From Pseudomonas helvetica (GTDB lineage: Bacteria; Pseudomonadota; Gammaproteobacteria; Pseudomonadales; Pseudomonadaceae): DNA of 64,000 bases. The notes beneath the pieces are model-generated. The model had not been told where the DNA came from. It ran no database searches and worked only from the letters and a program-made list of their open reading frames with translations. Each line of letters begins with the position of its first letter. The stretch's first letter is position 1. The stretch is from the NCBI RefSeq assembly GCF_039908645.1, contig NZ_CP150917.1, positions 5,281,501 to 5,345,500 of the forward strand, written 5' to 3'. Shown here one piece after another: positions 31,742 through 40,375 of this stretch. The position numbers were made by a program, and so were the translations under genes.

Positions 31742-33361
31742 ATGTCAGGTCTACACACCCAATCGCAGGAAAACCTCAATCATGACGACCGGATCATTGC
31801 CGATCTGGATCAGCTGTTCAGCGAACGTGGCATTGCCATTTCCGATGACGGCGATCACCTGATACTGCTGACTCACAGTCAACACAGCCCCAAACATCAC
31901 ACACCGGGTCTGGCTGGAAAATCGCTGAACACCGAGCCTGCACCTCGCTTCGAAGGCGGCGAACACACCGCCATCGGCGATGCCACCCTGCTGCGCTTCG
32001 TCAAGGACGCACCGGCCATTGCGGCCTGGCAAGTGCCATTGCACCTGCCCAATGGGCTGGCACTGAGCTACGGCCAAATCGTTTCGCTAGGCGGTGATTT
32101 CTACGGCATTCCCGACCAGCCAATCTGCGATGGCGCGACCCCGGTTGATCGCATCCAGCGTTTTACTGCCGCGTTCAACTCACTGGCCGTACTGCCGGCG
32201 TCACGAGCAGAAGCCGGGTTGATTCTCGGCGTGATGCAGAAGGAAATCACTGCCGCCAATCAGGCGATCAGGGACGGCAAACAACCCCACGAGGCCTACG
32301 ACGCACTCGGTGATACGTTGTCCGAAGAGTGGAACAAAATCACCGGCGGCGGCAGTTTCGTCTCAGCACTGTTCCCCTTGGGGCGCTATCTGAAACTGGC
32401 GGCGAACAACGCCGATCACTTCGGTGAATGGGCGTTGCTGGCGTACATCGCCGGGCACACCGCCGCCCTGCAACAGGCTGTTCTGGCCCACAACAGTGGC
32501 GATGAAAAGCAGTTGGAACTGGCCTACGCAATGAACGCATTTGCCGACCATTACCTGACCGACCTGTTCTCTGCCGGCCATCTGCGAATCCCGCGCAAAC
32601 AACTGGCAGCAGCGGTTACGCCGAGTGACCTGGGTTCGCTGATCACCCGTTTCATGCACGACGAAGACAGCAAATACGGCCTCAACGTGAACAACACCAA
32701 CGGTGATCAGTGGCATGCCTACGGCGACAAACGCTACTTCGACTCGGTCGACAGCGCCAACCGCAAACAGGTCAAACTCGCGGTCCAGCGCTCGGCCGAC
32801 GAAGTCTTCGATACGTTCCTCAGCGGTTCACTGCCCGCGCCTTCCAGCTACGTTGCACTGAAGTATCTGCCTGACCTCAACGCCGTGAAAAAACCGGCGG
32901 GAAACTTCTCCGGGTTATTTGTTCTGGATGGCAACAAGGTGCTGCGTCGCAGCGACGTCAACAACCTCAACGACAGCAGCAAGATCGACAACTGGTGGGG
33001 CTGGAGCACTTACTTGCTGCTCAAGGACTACACACCGAACAAACCGGCCGGCTACCTGGAATCCCCAGCCACAGCGCCGACGATCCAGGCTGACGGCTGG
33101 CAGAGCCAAACGCCCGGCGAACCCAACTGGTTGCCAGGCAATGCCGTGCGTTACGCCTTCAGCTACACCAACGGCTTGAATGAGTCCTACATCGGCCCCT
33201 GGTCGAATTACGCGGAGTTGAGCGAACGCTTTCAGCCAACGCTGAACGTGCCGGGCAACGGCGCCTCACGCAACATTTTCCGCCAGTTTCGCGGTGGCTC
33301 ACCCGAGCTGATCGGCTCGATCGACACGCACACCAGCACCTTCATTGACCGTAACGCCTGA
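31742..33361 (+). CDS. Zinc-dependent phospholipase C-like protein under a LexA box
   Basis: 539 residues, no signal peptide seen. Around residue 270 the sequence HYLTDLFSAGH keeps the His-x3-Asp-x5-His spacing of the HYxxDxxxPxH metal motif of bacterial zinc phospholipase C and S1/P1 nucleases, and an upstream GHTAAL may add another histidine ligand. A further conserved-looking stretch is FMHDEDSKYGLNV. The C-terminal third (about 390-539) looks beta-rich. AAGGAG precedes the ATG. With its LexA box the gene should be induced by DNA damage. Function is inferred from the metal motif only; substrate and target are unknown. Confidence 0.7.
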   Translation: MSGLHTQSQENLNHDDRIIADLDQLFSERGIAISDDGDHLILLTHSQHSPKHHTPGLAGKSLNTEPAPRFEGGEHTAIGDATLLRFVKDAPAIAAWQVPLHLPNGLALSYGQIVSLGGDFYGIPDQPICDGATPVDRIQRFTAAFNSLAVLPASRAEAGLILGVMQKEITAANQAIRDGKQPHEAYDALGDTLSEEWNKITGGGSFVSALFPLGRYLKLAANNADHFGEWALLAYIAGHTAALQQAVLAHNSGDEKQLELAYAMNAFADHYLTDLFSAGHLRIPRKQLAAAVTPSDLGSLITRFMHDEDSKYGLNVNNTNGDQWHAYGDKRYFDSVDSANRKQVKLAVQRSADEVFDTFLSGSLPAPSSYVALKYLPDLNAVKKPAGNFSGLFVLDGNKVLRRSDVNNLNDSSKIDNWWGWSTYLLLKDYTPNKPAGYLESPATAPTIQADGWQSQTPGEPNWLPGNAVRYAFSYTNGLNESYIGPWSNYAELSERFQPTLNVPGNGASRNIFRQFRGGSPELIGSIDTHTSTFIDRNA

Positions 33362-33375
33362 TAAGGAAATCACCG

Positions 33376-33567
33376 ATGACTATCAACCTGACACTCGAAC
33401 TGGCCTCGGGCCAATCCCTCAACGGCGCACCGCTGGAACTGCTGGCCAATGGCGTGCCGGTTGCCCGGGCGACTGTGGATGACAAGGGCCACGTGGCGTT
33501 TGATGCCAAGCCCGGAGCCGGGACACTGGCGGTGAGGGTGGATCGTTCGATCCTCAAGACTGGCTGA
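33376..33567 (+). CDS. Small hypothetical protein, beta-sandwich type
   Basis: 63 residues starting 14 bases after the phospholipase-like gene, with AAGGAAAT upstream, so it is probably co-transcribed. The sequence (MTINLTLELASGQSL, then NGVPVARATVDDKGHVAF) has the alternating pattern of a carboxypeptidase-regulatory or transthyretin-like beta domain. No function recognised. It could be a partner or immunity factor for the upstream enzyme, which is speculation. Confidence 0.65.
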   Translation: MTINLTLELASGQSLNGAPLELLANGVPVARATVDDKGHVAFDAKPGAGTLAVRVDRSILKTG

Positions 33568-33912
33568 AGTTATAGCGAGATGGCTGCCGGCCCTTTCGCA
33601 AGCAGCGAACGTCGCCCGGCCCTTCCCATATTTGATCGTTGTCGTACACAGCATCTGAGTACGACTTCAATCCAGTGTGAGAAGGGCCGGGCGACGTTCG
33701 TTTGCTCGTGAATGCAGTCTGCCGGACGACACCCTTCTTGCAGCTGGACCTCTGAAGACCGACCACTCGTCGAACCTGTAATTTCTGACAGTAGGCGGAC
33801 TTGAGCGGCTGTGACCTAAATAGCTCCAGAGTTAACAGACCGGCTCCTTCAGCGCAGCACTCAACGACGCGTTTTTCAAACAGTTTGAAACATCATTAAA
33901 GGGATTTTGATC
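33568..33912. other. Intergenic region with a long nested inverted repeat and an AT palindrome
   Basis: No gene seen. Arms 33606-33625 and 33681-33700 are a perfect 20-base inverted repeat (CGAACGTCGCCCGGCCCTTC and complement). Inside, GTCGTAC at 33641 faces GTACGAC at 33659. This can fold as a long two-part hairpin and could end transcription of the SOS-box pair. Further down, TTTCAAA-CAG-TTTGAAA at 33874-33890 is a perfect palindrome 23 bases before the next gene and a candidate operator. Confidence 0.7.
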
Positions 33913-34263
33913 ATGACTGCACAACATAAAGTTCTGCTTGCCCCCGACCTGAAAGAAGCGGTCGACAATGTTCTTTACGTCCACAAACTAAAAGACGCAG
34001 CCCATGGCGTGGTTCCGCCGAACACCGGCATGAAGGTAGGCGCAATCGTCACGTTTAAGGTTCAGCCATCTCATGGCAATGCATGGAGTAGTGAGCGGCA
34101 CGTCGTAACTGATCCAAGCAAGCCCATCACTTTCGCAATTCCGAAGCACGTGTTTGAAAAGAACCTGTTCCCCGACGCCACGGCAATACTTCATTACAGC
34201 GTCAAAGACCAGTCTGGCAATGTGGTCGTATCTTCAGTCTTGACCATCAAAGTCGAAGAATAA
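33913..34263 (+). CDS. Hypothetical protein with an Ig-like beta domain
   Basis: 116 residues. The ATG at 33913 follows AAAGGG at usable spacing. The sequence from VVPPNTGMKVGAIVTFKV to the C-terminal SVLTIKVEE resembles single Ig-like modules found in tandem in some large Pseudomonas surface proteins. Here it is alone, without a signal peptide. Codon and base use is richer in A/T than the flanking core genes. It is convergent with the GntR gene, 11 bases apart. No function recognised. Confidence 0.7.
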   Translation: MTAQHKVLLAPDLKEAVDNVLYVHKLKDAAHGVVPPNTGMKVGAIVTFKVQPSHGNAWSSERHVVTDPSKPITFAIPKHVFEKNLFPDATAILHYSVKDQSGNVVVSSVLTIKVEE

Positions 34264-34274
34264 CCCGTCCCGCC

Positions 34275-35030
34275 TCAGCGCTGCGCTTCTGCCTCTTCAT
34301 GGGCATGGCGCAGTCGTTCGCGGCTGTTGGTCAGGTGCAGGCGCATGGCCGCTCGGGCCGCGTCCGAATCCTGGCGGGCGATGGCGTCGTAGATTTCTTC
34401 GTGCTCACGCGCCAGGCGATTCATGTAGTGCTGCTGGTCATCGTGGGCCAGCCGCGCAGAATTGAGCCGGGTACGCGGAATGATGCTGGTGCCCAGGTGG
34501 GTCATGATGTCGGTGAAGTAGCGGTTGCCGGTGGCCAGGGCAATCTGCAAATGGAACTGGAAGTCCGATGCCACCGCATCGCCGGCGTGGGCCGCGCTTT
34601 CGTTGAGGGCATCCAGTGCCGCGCGCATCAAGGCCAACTGTTCGGGACTGCGGCGTTGCGCTGCGAGGCCTGCGGATTCCACTTCCAGGCTGATGCGCAA
34701 CTCCAGGATCGCCAGCACATCGCGCAAGGTCACCACGGTCGCCGGATCGATGCGAAAGCCGCTTGGGCTCGGCGTGTCGAGCACAAACGTGCCGATGCCA
34801 TGACGGGTTTCAACCTGCCCCGCCGCCTGCAAACGCGATATCGCTTCACGCACCACCGTGCGGCTGACGCCATGGGCCTCCATGATCGCCGACTCGGTGG
34901 GCAACTTGTCGCCACGCTTGAGCATGCCGTCGCGAATCTGCTCGGACAGCACCGTAACCAGTTCCTGCGCGAGGCTGCGGCGCTTGCGCGGAAGACGGGG
35001 GGCGTCGATCGGGTTTTCCATGGTGAACAT
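34275..35030 (-). CDS. FadR-subfamily GntR transcriptional regulator
   Basis: 251 residues. Winged helix at about residues 18-85 (LPTESAIMEAHGVSRTVVREAISRL) and a C-terminal FCD effector domain with likely metal-binding histidines. Such regulators repress sugar-acid catabolic genes until the acid binds. Its promoter region has GTTGTACGATCAC, matching the palindrome before kdgD, so it probably controls the galactarate set and itself. The start could be the ATG at 35030 or at 35021. Confidence 0.88.
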   Translation of the reverse strand: MFTMENPIDAPRLPRKRRSLAQELVTVLSEQIRDGMLKRGDKLPTESAIMEAHGVSRTVVREAISRLQAAGQVETRHGIGTFVLDTPSPSGFRIDPATVVTLRDVLAILELRISLEVESAGLAAQRRSPEQLALMRAALDALNESAAHAGDAVASDFQFHLQIALATGNRYFTDIMTHLGTSIIPRTRLNSARLAHDDQQHYMNRLAREHEEIYDAIARQDSDAARAAMRLHLTNSRERLRHAHEEAEAQR

Positions 35031-35073
35031 CAGTCTCAGGCAAACGGTGGTGAACGCATCATAGCGCAGCGCA

Positions 35074-35086
35074 GTTGTACGATCAC
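35074..35086 (+). promoter_or_regulatory. Operator candidate of the GntR regulator
   Basis: GTTGTACGATCAC lies 44 bases upstream of the regulator start and matches the kdgD-upstream sequence GTTGTACGATGAC in 12 of 13 bases. Autoregulation is inferred. Confidence 0.5.
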
Positions 35087-35105
35087 TGCCGGTGAACTTC
35101 GCCCC

Positions 35106-35193
35106 GTAGAAGCAAGGCTTGCCCGCGATGAACGATGATGCGGTTTATCAGAGAGACCGCATCAAGACCATCGCGGGCAAGCCTTGCTCCTAC
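35106..35193. repeat. REP-type nested inverted repeat
   Basis: GTAGAAGCAAGGCTTGCCCG at 35106 faces CGGGCAAGCCTTGCTCCTAC ending at 35193, with an inner GATGCGGT/ACCGCATC pair. Same sequence class as 25958-26043. It separates the GntR promoter from the end of the ABC exporter gene. Confidence 0.85.
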
Positions 35194-35195
35194 AC

Positions 35196-36923
35196 TTACG
35201 CGGTAACGGTCTGCTCCAGCAGATGCCCGCTGTCGATCCGCACATGCCGTGGATGGAAACGTTTCAGGCTGCTGCGATGGCCGACGCTGACGATGCTCAG
35301 GCCTGGCAAGTGATCGATCAGTGCCTGATACAGCGACGCTTCATCTTCTTCGTCCATCGCCGAAGTCGCTTCATCCATGTACAGCCATTGCGGCGCGTAG
35401 AGCAGCGCTCGGGCAAACGCCAGACGTTGCTGCTCACCCGGTGAGAGCATTCGCTGCCAGTGATTGGCTTCGTCGAGACGGGAAACCAGATGCGGCAAAC
35501 GGCAGGTTTCCAGCACACGCGCGTAGTGCTCGTGCGTGTAGGTGTCGCCGGCCTGTGGATAACTCAGGGCGTCACGCAGGCTGCCAATCGGCAAATACGG
35601 CTTTTGCGGGAGGAACAGATAGCGCGCAGCCGGCAGTCGGATGTTGCCGTGACCCGCAGGCCAAAGATGCCCCATCGCCCGCAGCAAGGTGGATTTGCCA
35701 CTGCCGGAACGACCGCTGAGCATGACGCGCTCGCCCGCCTCTACCGTCATGTCGGCATTAGTCAGCAAGTGACGACCGTCGGCCAGGTCCAGCCCCAGGT
35801 TGTGGATCTTCAGCTCCGAGCCCTGATTCTGCACGTCGATGGCCGGCTGGCGCTCTTCGTTTTCGCTCATGGCCTGACGGAAACTCAGCAAACGGTCGCA
35901 GGTGGCGCGCCACGAGGCGAGTTCCTGGTACGCACTGATGAACCAGCTGAAACTCTCCTGCACGTTGCCGAAGGCCGAACTGATTTGCATCAGTTCACCG
36001 AGTTCGATCTTGCCGGCAAAGTAGCGCGGCGCGGCGACCATGAACGGGAAGATAATCGCGATCTGGCCGTAACCGGAGGTAAAGAAGGTCAGGCGCTTGG
36101 ACACTTTCATGATGTCCCAGAAGTTGTGCCAGACCCTGCCAAACCGTGTGCTCAAGCGCTGATGTTCGTTCGGTTCGCCGTTGTACAGGGCGATACTCTC
36201 GGCGTTTTCACGCACCCGGACCATGGAAAAACGCAGGTCGGCTTCGAAGCGTTGTTGTTGGTTATTCAGACCGATCAAGCGGCGACCGATCAAATGCGTC
36301 AGCCAGCTGCCAACCGCCGCATAGACCAGCACGCACCAGAACATGTAGCCGGGAATGGTAAAGCCAAACACCTCGATACTGCCCGACACACCCCACAGGA
36401 TGATCGAGAACGACACCAGGTTGACGATATTGCGAATCAGGCCCAGCCCCAAAGCCAGGGTGTTGGACGTGAAGTTGTTAAGGTCTTCGGAAATCCGCTG
36501 GTCCGGGTTATCGGTGTACCCGCCCTGCTCCAGCTGGTAGTAATTCTTGTCGCCGAGCCAACGGGCGAAGTGCTTCTCGGTGAGCCAGGCCCGCCAGCGA
36601 ATGGTCAGCATCTGGGTCAGGTAGAGCCGGTACACCGCACCGACAATCGCCACCGCGGCAATCGCGCTGAAATACAGGATCAGATGCCAGAATGCCGCTT
36701 CGTCCTTCTTTTGCAGGGCGTTGTAGAAGTCCTTGTACCAGGTGTTGAACCACACCGAGATCCCCACGCTGATCAGCGACAGCACGATCACCGCAACCAG
36801 CAGTGCCCAGGCCGTGCCCTTCTCTTCACTGCGCCAGTACGGCGTGATCATCTGCCAGACACGGCGAAAAAACTGCCCGCGCACACTGTCGTTGACCGCG
36901 GAATATTCAGCGTTCTGATTCAT
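35196..36923 (-). CDS. ABC transporter, fused permease-ATPase of the SbmA/BacA-like (YddA) family
   Basis: 575 residues. An N-terminal ABC-membrane domain of about six helices (residues 30-330) is followed by an ATPase domain with Walker [14 protein letters not shown], signature LSPGEQQRLAFARALL and Walker B WLYMDEATSAMDEED. YddA-type half transporters are homologous to SbmA/BacA peptide importers and ABCD proteins. Substrate unknown. It lies upstream of roxR on the same strand with a gap of 96 bases. Confidence 0.9.
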   Translation of the reverse strand: MNQNAEYSAVNDSVRGQFFRRVWQMITPYWRSEEKGTAWALLVAVIVLSLISVGISVWFNTWYKDFYNALQKKDEAAFWHLILYFSAIAAVAIVGAVYRLYLTQMLTIRWRAWLTEKHFARWLGDKNYYQLEQGGYTDNPDQRISEDLNNFTSNTLALGLGLIRNIVNLVSFSIILWGVSGSIEVFGFTIPGYMFWCVLVYAAVGSWLTHLIGRRLIGLNNQQQRFEADLRFSMVRVRENAESIALYNGEPNEHQRLSTRFGRVWHNFWDIMKVSKRLTFFTSGYGQIAIIFPFMVAAPRYFAGKIELGELMQISSAFGNVQESFSWFISAYQELASWRATCDRLLSFRQAMSENEERQPAIDVQNQGSELKIHNLGLDLADGRHLLTNADMTVEAGERVMLSGRSGSGKSTLLRAMGHLWPAGHGNIRLPAARYLFLPQKPYLPIGSLRDALSYPQAGDTYTHEHYARVLETCRLPHLVSRLDEANHWQRMLSPGEQQRLAFARALLYAPQWLYMDEATSAMDEEDEASLYQALIDHLPGLSIVSVGHRSSLKRFHPRHVRIDSGHLLEQTVTA

Positions 36924-37019
36924 GGTTCAGACTCGATAAAGAAAAGAACAGGCACAAGCCGATCATAGATGATCGGCTCGGGTTGTCGCGAGGCCTGGCG
37001 ATAACCGTTCAGCGCCGGT

Positions 37020-37580
37020 TCAGCGACGAACGGGACGCTTCTGCAGTTTGCGCTGCAGGGTGCGCCGGTGCATGCCCAGGGCGCGGGCAGTGGCGGAGAT
37101 GTTGCCTTCATGCTCGGTCAGCACGCGCTGGATGTGCTCCCATTGCAGGCGGTCCACCGACATCGGGTTTTCCGGCACCAGGGTATCAAGGTCGGCGTGT
37201 TCTGAGAGCAAAGCGGCCAGCACGTCATCGGCGTCGGCCGGTTTGCACAGGTAGTTGCAGGCACCGCGTTTGATCGCCTCGACGGCAGTAGCAATGCTCG
37301 AGTAACCGGTGAGGATCACCACGCGCATTTCCGGGTCGAGTTCGAGCAGCTTGGGCAGCAGCACCAGGCCCGAATCGCCGTCCATTTTCAGGTCCAGCGC
37401 GGCAAAATCAGGCAGATCGGCCTGAGCGATGGTCAGGCCTTCTTCGGCAGAGCCTGCGGTGCTGACCCGAAAGCCACGGCGGCTCATGGCGCGGGCCATG
37501 ACGCGGGTGAATGTTGCGTCGTCGTCTACCAGCAACAAATGCGGCAGCTCTTCGCCTTCGACTTGGATCTCGTCACTCAT
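37020..37580 (-). CDS. roxR: RoxR/RegA-type response regulator
   Basis: 186 residues. Receiver domain with phosphoacceptor Asp63 (FAALDLKMDGDSG) and a C-terminal Fis-type helix-turn-helix (GNISATARALGMHRRTLQRKL). This RegA/PrrA/ActR class switches respiratory genes in response to redox state; RoxR controls cyanide-insensitive oxidase in P. aeruginosa. The ATG at 37580 overlaps the end of roxS by eight bases. Confidence 0.93.
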   Translation of the reverse strand: MSDEIQVEGEELPHLLLVDDDATFTRVMARAMSRRGFRVSTAGSAEEGLTIAQADLPDFAALDLKMDGDSGLVLLPKLLELDPEMRVVILTGYSSIATAVEAIKRGACNYLCKPADADDVLAALLSEHADLDTLVPENPMSVDRLQWEHIQRVLTEHEGNISATARALGMHRRTLQRKLQKRPVRR

Positions 37581-38835
37581 GTTCGTCTCCTCGGGCGACA
37601 CGGGGCAGGCGCAGCTCGGTGAGCGTACCGCCTTCCTCATGACTGTAGAGTTTCACTGAGCCGCCAGCGCGTGTCACGCTGGCCTTGCTCAAAAACAGGC
37701 CCAGGCCGAAACCTTTGCCCTTGGTGGTAAAAAACGGTTTGCCGATCTGTTCGGCAATCGCCAGCGGCACACCGGCGCCATGGTCGCGAATACTGATGGT
37801 CAGCTCGACGGAATCCCAGTTCAGCGTCACTTCCAGCCCTTCGGGGCAGGCATCGGCGGCGTTGTTCAGTAAGTTCAGCAAGGCTTGGGTCAAGTCTGGC
37901 GGCGGCGCCAGACGCGGCTCATCGCCAAGTCCCAGGCGCCGCAAGCGGTAGGTTGCTTCGGGACGCATCAGGTGCCAGCGGTTAAGCGCTTCATCGAGCC
38001 AGACGCTGACGCCCTGCACCTCCACCGCCAGCCGACGATTGGCTTCGGCGGCGCGAACCAGCTGTTGCAAAGTCTCCTTGCACAGCTTCACCTGATCCTG
38101 CAGCACTCTCAAATCATCTTGCAGCAGCGGGTCGTGATGGTCCTGCTGCATTTCCTTGAGCAGCACGCTCATGGTCGCCAGCGGCGTACCCAGTTCGTGA
38201 GCGGCGCCAGCGGCCTGAGTCGCCACGGCCAGCAATTGTTGATCGCGCAGACCTTCTTCCCGACGAATCGCCCGCAGTTCTTCCTGGCGGCGCAACTCTT
38301 CGGCCATCCGCGCAGCAAAGAAGGTAATCACCGCAGCGGCCAAGGCAAAACTCAGCCACATGCCGTAGATCTGCATCTTTTCCCGGTACATCGGGAATGT
38401 TTCCAGCGGGTAAAACTGCGCCAGTAACAAGGTGTACATCGCCAGCGCGATGCCCGAGAGAATCACCGAATAACGCCACGGCAGCGTCACGGCGGCGATG
38501 GTCAGCGGCACCAGGTAATAGGAAACGAACGGGTTGGTCGAACCACCGGAGAAATACAGCAGCGCACTGTGGATAAATAGGTCGCAGGCCAGTTGCACGG
38601 CGTATTCGAGCTCGGTGACCGGCCACGAAGTGCGCAAGCGGATCGCGGTAAAGGCACACAACAGCATCGAGCAACCGAGGGTCGCCGCCAGTTGAAACCA
38701 CGGCAGCGGCAACAGGTTGAACCAGTAGGCGAGCCCCACCGAACCGGCCTGAGCGGCCAGCACCAGGGTGCGGATGAACGTCAGTCGCCAGAGGTTCTGG
38801 CGAGTCGCGGAAAGCAGTTGTACGGGGGCGAGCAT
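37573..38835 (-). CDS. roxS: RoxS/RegB-type redox sensor histidine kinase
   Basis: 420 residues. Six N-terminal helices include the quinone-binding GGSTNPFVSYYLVPL motif of RegB/PrrB. The H-box is GAAHELGTPLATM and the ATP-binding domain ends with GKGFGLGLFLSK. The redox cysteine typical of RegB is not obvious in the H-box linker. The ATG at 38835 (MLAPVQLL) is used; the longer open frame runs through a REP element. Pairs with roxR. Confidence 0.92.
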   Translation of the reverse strand: MLAPVQLLSATRQNLWRLTFIRTLVLAAQAGSVGLAYWFNLLPLPWFQLAATLGCSMLLCAFTAIRLRTSWPVTELEYAVQLACDLFIHSALLYFSGGSTNPFVSYYLVPLTIAAVTLPWRYSVILSGIALAMYTLLLAQFYPLETFPMYREKMQIYGMWLSFALAAAVITFFAARMAEELRRQEELRAIRREEGLRDQQLLAVATQAAGAAHELGTPLATMSVLLKEMQQDHHDPLLQDDLRVLQDQVKLCKETLQQLVRAAEANRRLAVEVQGVSVWLDEALNRWHLMRPEATYRLRRLGLGDEPRLAPPPDLTQALLNLLNNAADACPEGLEVTLNWDSVELTISIRDHGAGVPLAIAEQIGKPFFTTKGKGFGLGLFLSKASVTRAGGSVKLYSHEEGGTLTELRLPRVARGDEHE

Positions 38836-39225
38836 GAGCTCTCCTGATGAGCGCTCCAGGCGGATCGCGTCGAGTATAACCAAGCGAGGGCCCCGACAGG
38901 CAAAAGTGCGGCAAAGCGCCACAGGACATTGAAGATCCATTGTGGTGAGGGGGCTTGCCCCCGCCGGCCGGTCCGCGCTCGGGCGCAGCAGTCGTAATCC
39001 TGTGTACGCGGTTTCCCTGAAATACCCAGTCGACAGGTTTTGGGCCTGCTTCGCAGTCCAGCGGGGGCAAGCCCCCTCGCCACAAACGCTCTTCGCCAAA
39101 GGGAACGGTAGGCGGTCAGATCTGTATAGAAGTTGTAACTGGGTGAACCAGGTATTTAAAGCTACAGTCTGATGGTTTCACGCAGGCTTGGACCATAACC
39201 CCTGCGCATCATCCAAGGAGACGTC
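38836..39225. other. Divergent intergenic region between roxS and the SIMPL gene
   Basis: 390 bases without a credible gene. It contains a REP pair: TTGTGGTGAGGGGGCTTGCC from 38940 and complement ending at 39085. The promoters of roxSR and of the SIMPL gene must lie on either side; only weak matches to sigma-70 elements were seen (for example TTTAAA at 39155-39160). Confidence 0.6.
38940..39085. repeat. REP-type inverted repeat pair
   Basis: Arms of 25 bases (38940-38964 and 39061-39085) are complementary apart from one base, about 96 bases apart. Same GGGGGCTTGCCCCC class as the repeats at 22677 and 24768. Confidence 0.85.
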
Positions 39226-39942
39226 ATGAACACATTGCGCCGCAGCGCCGCCCTTCTCGCCCTCAGTGTCGGCACCGTTGCCAGCCTGCCGGCATTGGCC
39301 GCCGACGAACTTCACTACAACCAGATTTCCCTGCGCGCCGAAGTCAGTCAGGAAGTGGCCCGCGACCTGATGATCGTGACCCTCTACACCGAAGAACAAA
39401 ACACCGACCCGGCGAAACTCGCCGCCGACGTCAGTACCACCATGAACAAGGCGCTGGCCCAGGCCAAACAGGTCAAGGACATCACCCTGCGCCAGGGCAG
39501 CCGTCACAGCTACCCGATCTACGACACCAAGGGCCAGAAGATCACTGGCTGGCGTGAACGTGCCGAACTGCGCCTGGAAAGCTCGAACTTCGCGGCGCTG
39601 TCCAAGCTCACCGGCGAACTGCTGACCGACCTGAAAATGGGCGGCATGGACTTCGCCATCGCCACCCCGACCCGCAAGGCCAGCGAAGATGCGCTGCTCA
39701 AGGAAGCCGTCACCGCCTTCAAGGCCCGCGCCCAACTGGCCACCGATGCACTGGGCGGCAAGGGTTACAAAATCGTCAACCTGAACCTCAACAGCAACGG
39801 TTATCCACAGCCTTACCTGCGTGCGCCGATGATGATGAAAGCCGCGGGCATGGACTCGGCACCGGTGACCCCGGATGTCGAAGCCGGCACCAGCCAGGTC
39901 AACATGACCGCCGATGGCTCGATTGAAGTGTTGATGCCTTGA
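39226..39942 (+). CDS. SIMPL-domain (DUF541) exported protein
   Basis: 238 residues with a signal peptide ending ASLPALA-ADE. The SIMPL/DUF541 domain fills the rest (YNQISLRAEVSQEVARDLM through SNGYPQPYLRAPMMMKA). Family members are periplasmic or outer-membrane proteins linked to stress; E. coli YggE reduces oxidative damage. In P. aeruginosa the equivalent gene also lies beside roxSR. Its last 84 bases were copied when the downstream toxin module duplicated (see 42593-42677). Confidence 0.92.
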   Translation: MNTLRRSAALLALSVGTVASLPALAADELHYNQISLRAEVSQEVARDLMIVTLYTEEQNTDPAKLAADVSTTMNKALAQAKQVKDITLRQGSRHSYPIYDTKGQKITGWRERAELRLESSNFAALSKLTGELLTDLKMGGMDFAIATPTRKASEDALLKEAVTAFKARAQLATDALGGKGYKIVNLNLNSNGYPQPYLRAPMMMKAAGMDSAPVTPDVEAGTSQVNMTADGSIEVLMP

Positions 39943-39949
39943 AGTTGAG

Positions 39950-39982
39950 GTGGGTCAGCCAGCCTTCCGCTGACTGACCCAC
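39950..39982. terminator. Hairpin between convergent SIMPL and DUF6124 genes
   Basis: GTGGGTCAG (39950-39958) pairs exactly with CTGACCCAC (39974-39982). No T-run follows, but the position between convergent genes suits a bidirectional transcription end. The same hairpin is present in the second copy near 42684-42716. Confidence 0.55.
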
Positions 39983-39988
39983 TGCGCC

Positions 39989-40375
39989 CTACTTGACCTG
40001 GTACTCCGCTGGCTCCGACACATCGAAATCATCCAGTGCCCTGTCCACCAGCAACTGCACGCCATCCACCAGCCGACAAATCGCCAGCGCCACATGGCGC
40101 CGCGAACCTTCGATCTCGAACGCCAGGTCGGCGGCCATGACTTTCACCGACGCCAGGTCTTCCGAGGCATTGGCCAACAGGCTTTCAGTGCCCACCTCAG
40201 GGGCGACACTGAATAACCGGTCGGAACGCAAATCGCTGAAGCGCAGTTTGGCGAGCGTCGGTTTCAGGTAGTGATCCAGTGCCCGGTGGGCAGCGTCGTG
40301 GAGCTTTTTGGAATCGAGGGATTCGTACGGGGAAACGTCGTCGGGTGCGGGGGGATCGGGGATTAACTTGTCCAT
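39989..40375 (-). CDS. DUF6124-type small protein, copy 1 (intact)
   Basis: 128 residues starting MDKLIPDPPAPDDVSPYESL, the usual opening of a Pseudomonas family I recognise as DUF6124, followed by SKKLHDAAHRALDHYLKP and a helical C-terminal half. Function unknown; members occur in several copies per genome. The ATG at 40375 has AAGGAG upstream, and its leader can fold into hairpins, one of which includes the ribosome site. It is divergent from the toxin gene. Confidence 0.82.
   Translation of the reverse strand: MDKLIPDPPAPDDVSPYESLDSKKLHDAAHRALDHYLKPTLAKLRFSDLRSDRLFSVAPEVGTESLLANASEDLASVKVMAADLAFEIEGSRRHVALAICRLVDGVQLLVDRALDDFDVSEPAEYQVK

Noticed and set aside
36000..39100. Extended N-terminus of roxS up to 39099
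   Set aside because: The extra 88 residues are encoded by a REP element; the ATG at 38835 gives the normal RegB-type N-terminus.
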